The notes beneath the pieces are model-generated. The model made no database searches. It saw only the letters and a program-made list of their open reading frames with translations, and was not told where the DNA came from. Below are positions 6,689 to 8,885 of a DNA stretch of 8,885 nucleotides, piece by piece (the first letter of the stretch is position 1; each line of letters starts with the position of its first letter). The position numbers were made by a program, and so were the translations under genes. This stretch comes from JBOFEH01 sp051650265 (GTDB taxonomy: Bacteria; Bacillota; Clostridia; Lachnospirales; Cellulosilyticaceae), in contig JBOFIR010000076.1 of the NCBI GenBank assembly GCA_051650265.1, positions 1 through 8,885 on the forward strand, written 5' to 3'.

Positions 6689-7012
6689 ATGGCATTTACA
6701 GCCAACATATTAGATTGTCTCATCCCAATCACACAATTTAACAAAGGGCAAGCTTCACGTATTTTTGATCGTTTACGTACAGAAAAGCAGCTTATAGTCC
6801 TTAAAAACAATGCACCATCTGCAGTTATTCTTTCTCCTGAAGAATATGCTAGACTGGCAGAAATCGAAGAAGATTATGCCCTGCTTCTTGAAGCTACAAG
6901 TCGCCTTTCAGAAAGTACTTCTAAATCAGCTCTTTCTTTTGATACTGTCTTATCTAATCTAGGCATCAGTGAAGACGATCTTAATGATGCGGAGGATATT
7001 GTAATCGAATGA
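6689..7012 (+). CDS. Phd/YefM-family type II antitoxin
   Basis: This 107-aa protein matches the Phd/YefM fold pattern. The N-terminal half (TQFNKGQASRIFDRLRTEKQ, then VLKNNAPSAVILSPEEYARL) is the typical DNA-binding domain, in which a short helix pair is followed by the conserved strand 'avilspeeYarL'. The C-terminal half is acidic and helical, as expected for the toxin-binding tail. Such proteins neutralise a RelE/Doc-type toxin and repress their own promoter. The gene has its own promoter, a strong ribosome binding site and a downstream terminator, forming a compact unit inserted between leftward operons. Its stop overlaps an ATG (ATGA), the usual coupling to a toxin gene, but that following frame ends after 14 codons (next entry). 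The protein may therefore now be an orphan antitoxin or a stand-alone regulator. Family membership is confident; the exact toxin partner is not known. Confidence 0.8.
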   Translation: MAFTANILDCLIPITQFNKGQASRIFDRLRTEKQLIVLKNNAPSAVILSPEEYARLAEIEEDYALLLEATSRLSESTSKSALSFDTVLSNLGISEDDLNDAEDIVIE

Positions 7013-7105
7013 CATGGCATTATGAAAATTATCATTATCTCCACAAGATCTGACGATGAAGTTTATAAGCAAGCTGCCCTTAGAAGAAATAAAAGTAATT
7101 TGTAA
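7009..7105 (+). pseudogene. Probable remnant of the cognate toxin gene
   Basis: The antitoxin stop overlaps an ATG that opens a 14-codon frame (MTWHYENYHYLHKI) ending at 7053. RelE-type toxins often start with a comparable MTW sequence. Another frame, 7022-7105, encodes 27 residues ending in DDEVYKQAALRRNKSNL, which could be a toxin C-terminus; its stop runs into the terminator. Together the segments span about 97 bp against roughly 260-300 bp for a full RelE-like toxin. This fits an internal deletion with loss of frame. Neither fragment is long enough for a firm family assignment. Confidence 0.35.
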
Positions 7106-7134
7106 AAGCTCCCTATTCACGACAGGGAGCTTTT
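7104..7134 (+). terminator. Bidirectional rho-independent terminator after the antitoxin unit
   Basis: A perfect 11-bp stem (arms 7104-7114 and 7124-7134; AAAAGCTCCCT pairs with AGGGAGCTTTT) encloses a 9-nt loop, with a U-run at the end in both directions. It closes the antitoxin transcript and can also stop leftward transcripts of the replication gene. Confidence 0.88.
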
Positions 7135-7216
7135 CGTATAGCCCACCTTGTGACTCTATATAGGTCCATCACAGTAGATCGCTAGCTTAGGTAATAGTGC
7201 ACTATCAGATTGACTG

Positions 7217-8173
7217 CTAAAGTGACTCAAAATAATCATATGCCATTGCTTCTAGCTCCTCATGATTCCAGCTATGGGTGTATGTGGTCGTGAAGGTATT
7301 TTTCCCCTTTACACTACGCATAGCGGGATAACTTCGTTCACCATCTGATTCTCCAAATGGCGGCACCTCAACTACAGGTGAGACATTCCCCCCACCTGCT
7401 TTGTGCCAAGTATCATACTTACCAGCTAGGATCGCCTCCCTATTCTCCCTGTTCATAATCCAGTCAAATTGGGCACGCCACGTACTTTTAGTGTCTCTTC
7501 CGCACAAGAAGTCACTTGCCTGTACCTTCTCAAAGACCTGCTTGATCTGCGCCATTCCCTCTTTGCAATTCTCCAAGAACTGATCAATCATCCCCTGACG
7601 CTTCTTAGTGATCATCATGACTTTTGGAAGTTCCTCACACACTTCATGATAAAGACTGATGACTTCTTCATAGACTTTCTGCCCCTTATCTGCGTCATCT
7701 TCTGCTGTATTCTTTGTATGTAAATCTCTTGCGTAATCTTCTGTTATTGGAGATTGGATTTCTTTATTTGTAGGCTTTTGTTTTTCTCCCTTGCACAAAA
7801 CCTGCCCGAGCTGCTCCAAAAGTACATCATTTCTCATATAGTAAGTACGACGACGAATGCGATCATAATAAGACAAATAAAGTTTTCCCTCAAATTTGTC
7901 CTTACTCTCTATGTAAGCCTTCTTTGTCTTATATACCTTTCCAATCGCCCCAAAAGCTGTACGAAACTCATTCCTTGAGAATCCAAGCTCCTCACACCAA
8001 CTGTCCCCTACTCTATAGCTCTCATCCTCACAAGGTGCTAAAAATTTATAAAAAGGTTTCCCCTCTGTTTTATGAAACCAATACTCAAGTTGCCCCATTA
8101 CAATCGTTGCTGTAATCCCACCTGTTACTTCGTTTAATTCTGGTTGATATTTGATCACTCTTAGTGTATGCAT
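7217..8173 (-). CDS. Phage/ICE-type replication protein (HTH replisome-organiser-like)
   Basis: The 318-aa protein has two recognisable parts. Residues about 1-110 look like a winged-helix domain common in replication proteins of clostridial prophages and integrative elements (TATIVMGQLEYWF, KPFYKFLAPC, YRVGDSWCEELGFS). Residues about 165-260 resemble the conserved C-terminal domain of phage replication proteins (LYHEVCEELPKV, then KRQGMIDQFLE, then STWRAQFDWIMN and ILAGKYDTW). Such proteins are thought to bind an origin and help load the helicase. The start is placed at ATG 8173, 7-8 nt after GGGGGA; the GTG at 8188 overlaps that site. It has its own promoter (8229-8257). No integrase, helicase loader or other element genes accompany it in the window, so it looks isolated or relict. 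It could also act as a transcription regulator. Confidence 0.65.
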   Translation of the reverse strand: MHTLRVIKYQPELNEVTGGITATIVMGQLEYWFHKTEGKPFYKFLAPCEDESYRVGDSWCEELGFSRNEFRTAFGAIGKVYKTKKAYIESKDKFEGKLYLSYYDRIRRRTYYMRNDVLLEQLGQVLCKGEKQKPTNKEIQSPITEDYARDLHTKNTAEDDADKGQKVYEEVISLYHEVCEELPKVMMITKKRQGMIDQFLENCKEGMAQIKQVFEKVQASDFLCGRDTKSTWRAQFDWIMNRENREAILAGKYDTWHKAGGGNVSPVVEVPPFGESDGERSYPAMRSVKGKNTFTTTYTHSWNHEELEAMAYDYFESL

Positions 8174-8228
8174 CTCTTTTTCCCCCACTGCTCTCTTATC
8201 TTTTTCGTAGAACGCTACGTTTTAACTT

Positions 8229-8257
8229 TCTATAAGAGAAATGCAGTTAGAAATCAA
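8229..8257 (-). promoter_or_regulatory. Promoter for the replication-protein gene
   Basis: On the minus strand, TTGATT (8252-8257) and TATAGA (8229-8234) are separated by exactly 17 bp. The predicted start near 8222 gives a leader of about 50 nt. The leader contains a small hairpin, CGTAG-CGTT-CTACG (8206-8219), ahead of the ribosome binding site. Confidence 0.65.
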
Positions 8258-8293
8258 AATCCCCCTAGTTTGCTATTTATTTTTTTAAAATAA

Positions 8294-8479
8294 CTATTTT
8301 TTCTTTTTTATACCCACAAAACTGACCATTACATTGAGACAACATATAACTAAGAGCCCTGAAAAACTATGTTCCCCAATATCCCATATAGCATCAACAA
8401 TTAACAGCACACCCACTATAAGTGTGGCAATAACACTTGCTATTCTGTAAATTTCCCATCCCGTCATAACTTTTTTCAT
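8294..8479 (-). CDS. Small two-helix membrane protein, function unknown
   Basis: This 61-aa protein has two hydrophobic segments, about residues 11-32 (IASVIATLIVGVLLIVDAIW) and 40-56 (GLLVICCLNVMVSFVGI), a short polar link between them, and a lysine-rich C-terminus (KKKK) likely to stay in the cytoplasm. GGAGGG 5 nt before the ATG at 8479 gives a strong translation signal, so it is probably a real gene. A possible but weak promoter (TTGATG, 18 bp, TTTAAT on the minus strand, about 8512-8541) lies between it and the upstream terminator. I do not recognise a family. It is not clearly linked to the replication gene downstream, which has a separate promoter. Confidence 0.6.
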   Translation of the reverse strand: MKKVMTGWEIYRIASVIATLIVGVLLIVDAIWDIGEHSFSGLLVICCLNVMVSFVGIKKKK

Positions 8480-8575
8480 ACTATCCCTCCAATTATTGTA
8501 TAGATAGACTTCATTAAATAATTATCCATTCATTAACATCAATATTCCCATTTTCATCTCACAGCTCCAACTACT

Positions 8576-8602
8576 AAAAAGAGCACCTTCTCAGGCGCTC
8601 TT
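8576..8602 (-). terminator. Rho-independent terminator after the right-edge gene
   Basis: On the minus strand a 9-bp stem (AAGAGCGCC with GGTGCTCTT, one G-U pair; arms 8594-8602 and 8579-8587) encloses a 6-nt loop and runs into five U (8576-8580). It begins 3 bp after the stop codon of the gene at 8606. Confidence 0.88.
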
Positions 8603-8605
8603 CCA

Positions 8606-8885
8606 TTACATCTCATCTAAAAATTTCTTGTAGTTTTCAAGAAATCCCTCTATATCCTTAGATTTTTCCCAGATCTCTACTGCACTAGGATCCAGTAAAT
8701 ACAGTATATGATTATTTGCAAGCGCGACATATTCTCCATCTTGAGAACCAAGCGCAGCTCTTCTTACTTGCAAGCCTTTTCGATTATAGTAGCTTTCTGT
8801 TTCTCTATACAACGCCTCTCTTTTAGTAATATAGTCTTCAACCTCGTTGTTGGCAAAAACATAAGCATCCACTACGGTTTCTCCC
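8606..8885 (-). CDS. C-terminal part of an unrecognised protein (5' end outside window)
   Basis: The frame ends with TAA at 8606-8608 and stays open to the right edge, giving at least 92 codons. A GTG at 8872 could serve as a start, but no ribosome binding site precedes it and the frame continues upstream (GETVVDAYVFANN). I therefore read this as the end of a longer gene. The visible part is soluble, charged and mixed helix/strand, with a Tyr-rich stretch (ALYRETESYYNRKGLQ) and a hydrophobic strand (YVALANNHILYLLDP) before a terminal helix. No signal peptide, membrane helix or catalytic motif is visible. A terminator follows directly. I do not recognise the family. Confidence 0.6.
   Translation of the reverse strand, partial: GETVVDAYVFANNEVEDYITKREALYRETESYYNRKGLQVRRAALGSQDGEYVALANNHILYLLDPSAVEIWEKSKDIEGFLENYKKFLDEM

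Noticed and set aside
8206..8219. Hairpin CGTAG-AACG-CTACG in the leader of the replication gene considered as a riboswitch or terminator.
   Set aside because: The stem is only 5 bp with no U-run or conserved aptamer features; at most a minor leader structure.

Overview
The window looks like chromosomal accessory DNA from a low-GC Bacillota, most likely a Clostridia/Lachnospiraceae-type anaerobe. That placement is an inference from AT-rich intergenic DNA, strong GGAGG-type ribosome binding sites, and the gene families: a Xre-TPR regulator, an AgrC/AgrA-like LytTR two-component system, and paired ABC exporter half-transporters. No rRNA, tRNA, CRISPR array or intact transposon is visible.

Layout. 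(1) 1-719, minus: the N-terminal part of a Xre-family HTH plus TPR regulator, running off the left edge, with a good promoter at 798-825. (2) 915-6452, minus: a block read right to left. It contains two ABC exporter half-transporters (610 aa, then 608 aa, genes overlapping by 11 bp), a hairpin in a 94-bp gap, a LytTR response regulator, a GHKL histidine kinase overlapping it by 4 bp, the C-terminal remnant of a PD-(D/E)XK (Rpn-type) nuclease abutting the kinase stop, and a terminator at 915-953. (3) 6627-7134, plus: a Phd/YefM-like antitoxin gene with its own promoter and terminator, where the toxin gene appears reduced to a stub. (4) 7217-8257, minus: a phage/ICE-type HTH replication protein with its own promoter. 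(5) 8294-8885, minus: a 61-aa two-helix membrane protein, a terminator, and the C-terminal part of an unrecognised protein entering from the right edge.

How the genes may work together. The most coherent system is the exporter/two-component block. Upstream of the first exporter gene, two direct repeats (AGTTGCCATT and AGTTACCATT in the direction of transcription) lie exactly 21 bp apart. This is the geometry known for AgrA-type LytTR operators, so the response regulator probably controls the exporter operon. The kinase has the catalytic core but no membrane sensor region, so it either senses something in the cytoplasm or is a shortened AgrC-like protein. The exported substrate is unknown and no convincing peptide precursor gene is visible. 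The surrounding nuclease remnant, orphan antitoxin and isolated phage-type replication gene suggest repeated insertion and decay of mobile elements around this block.
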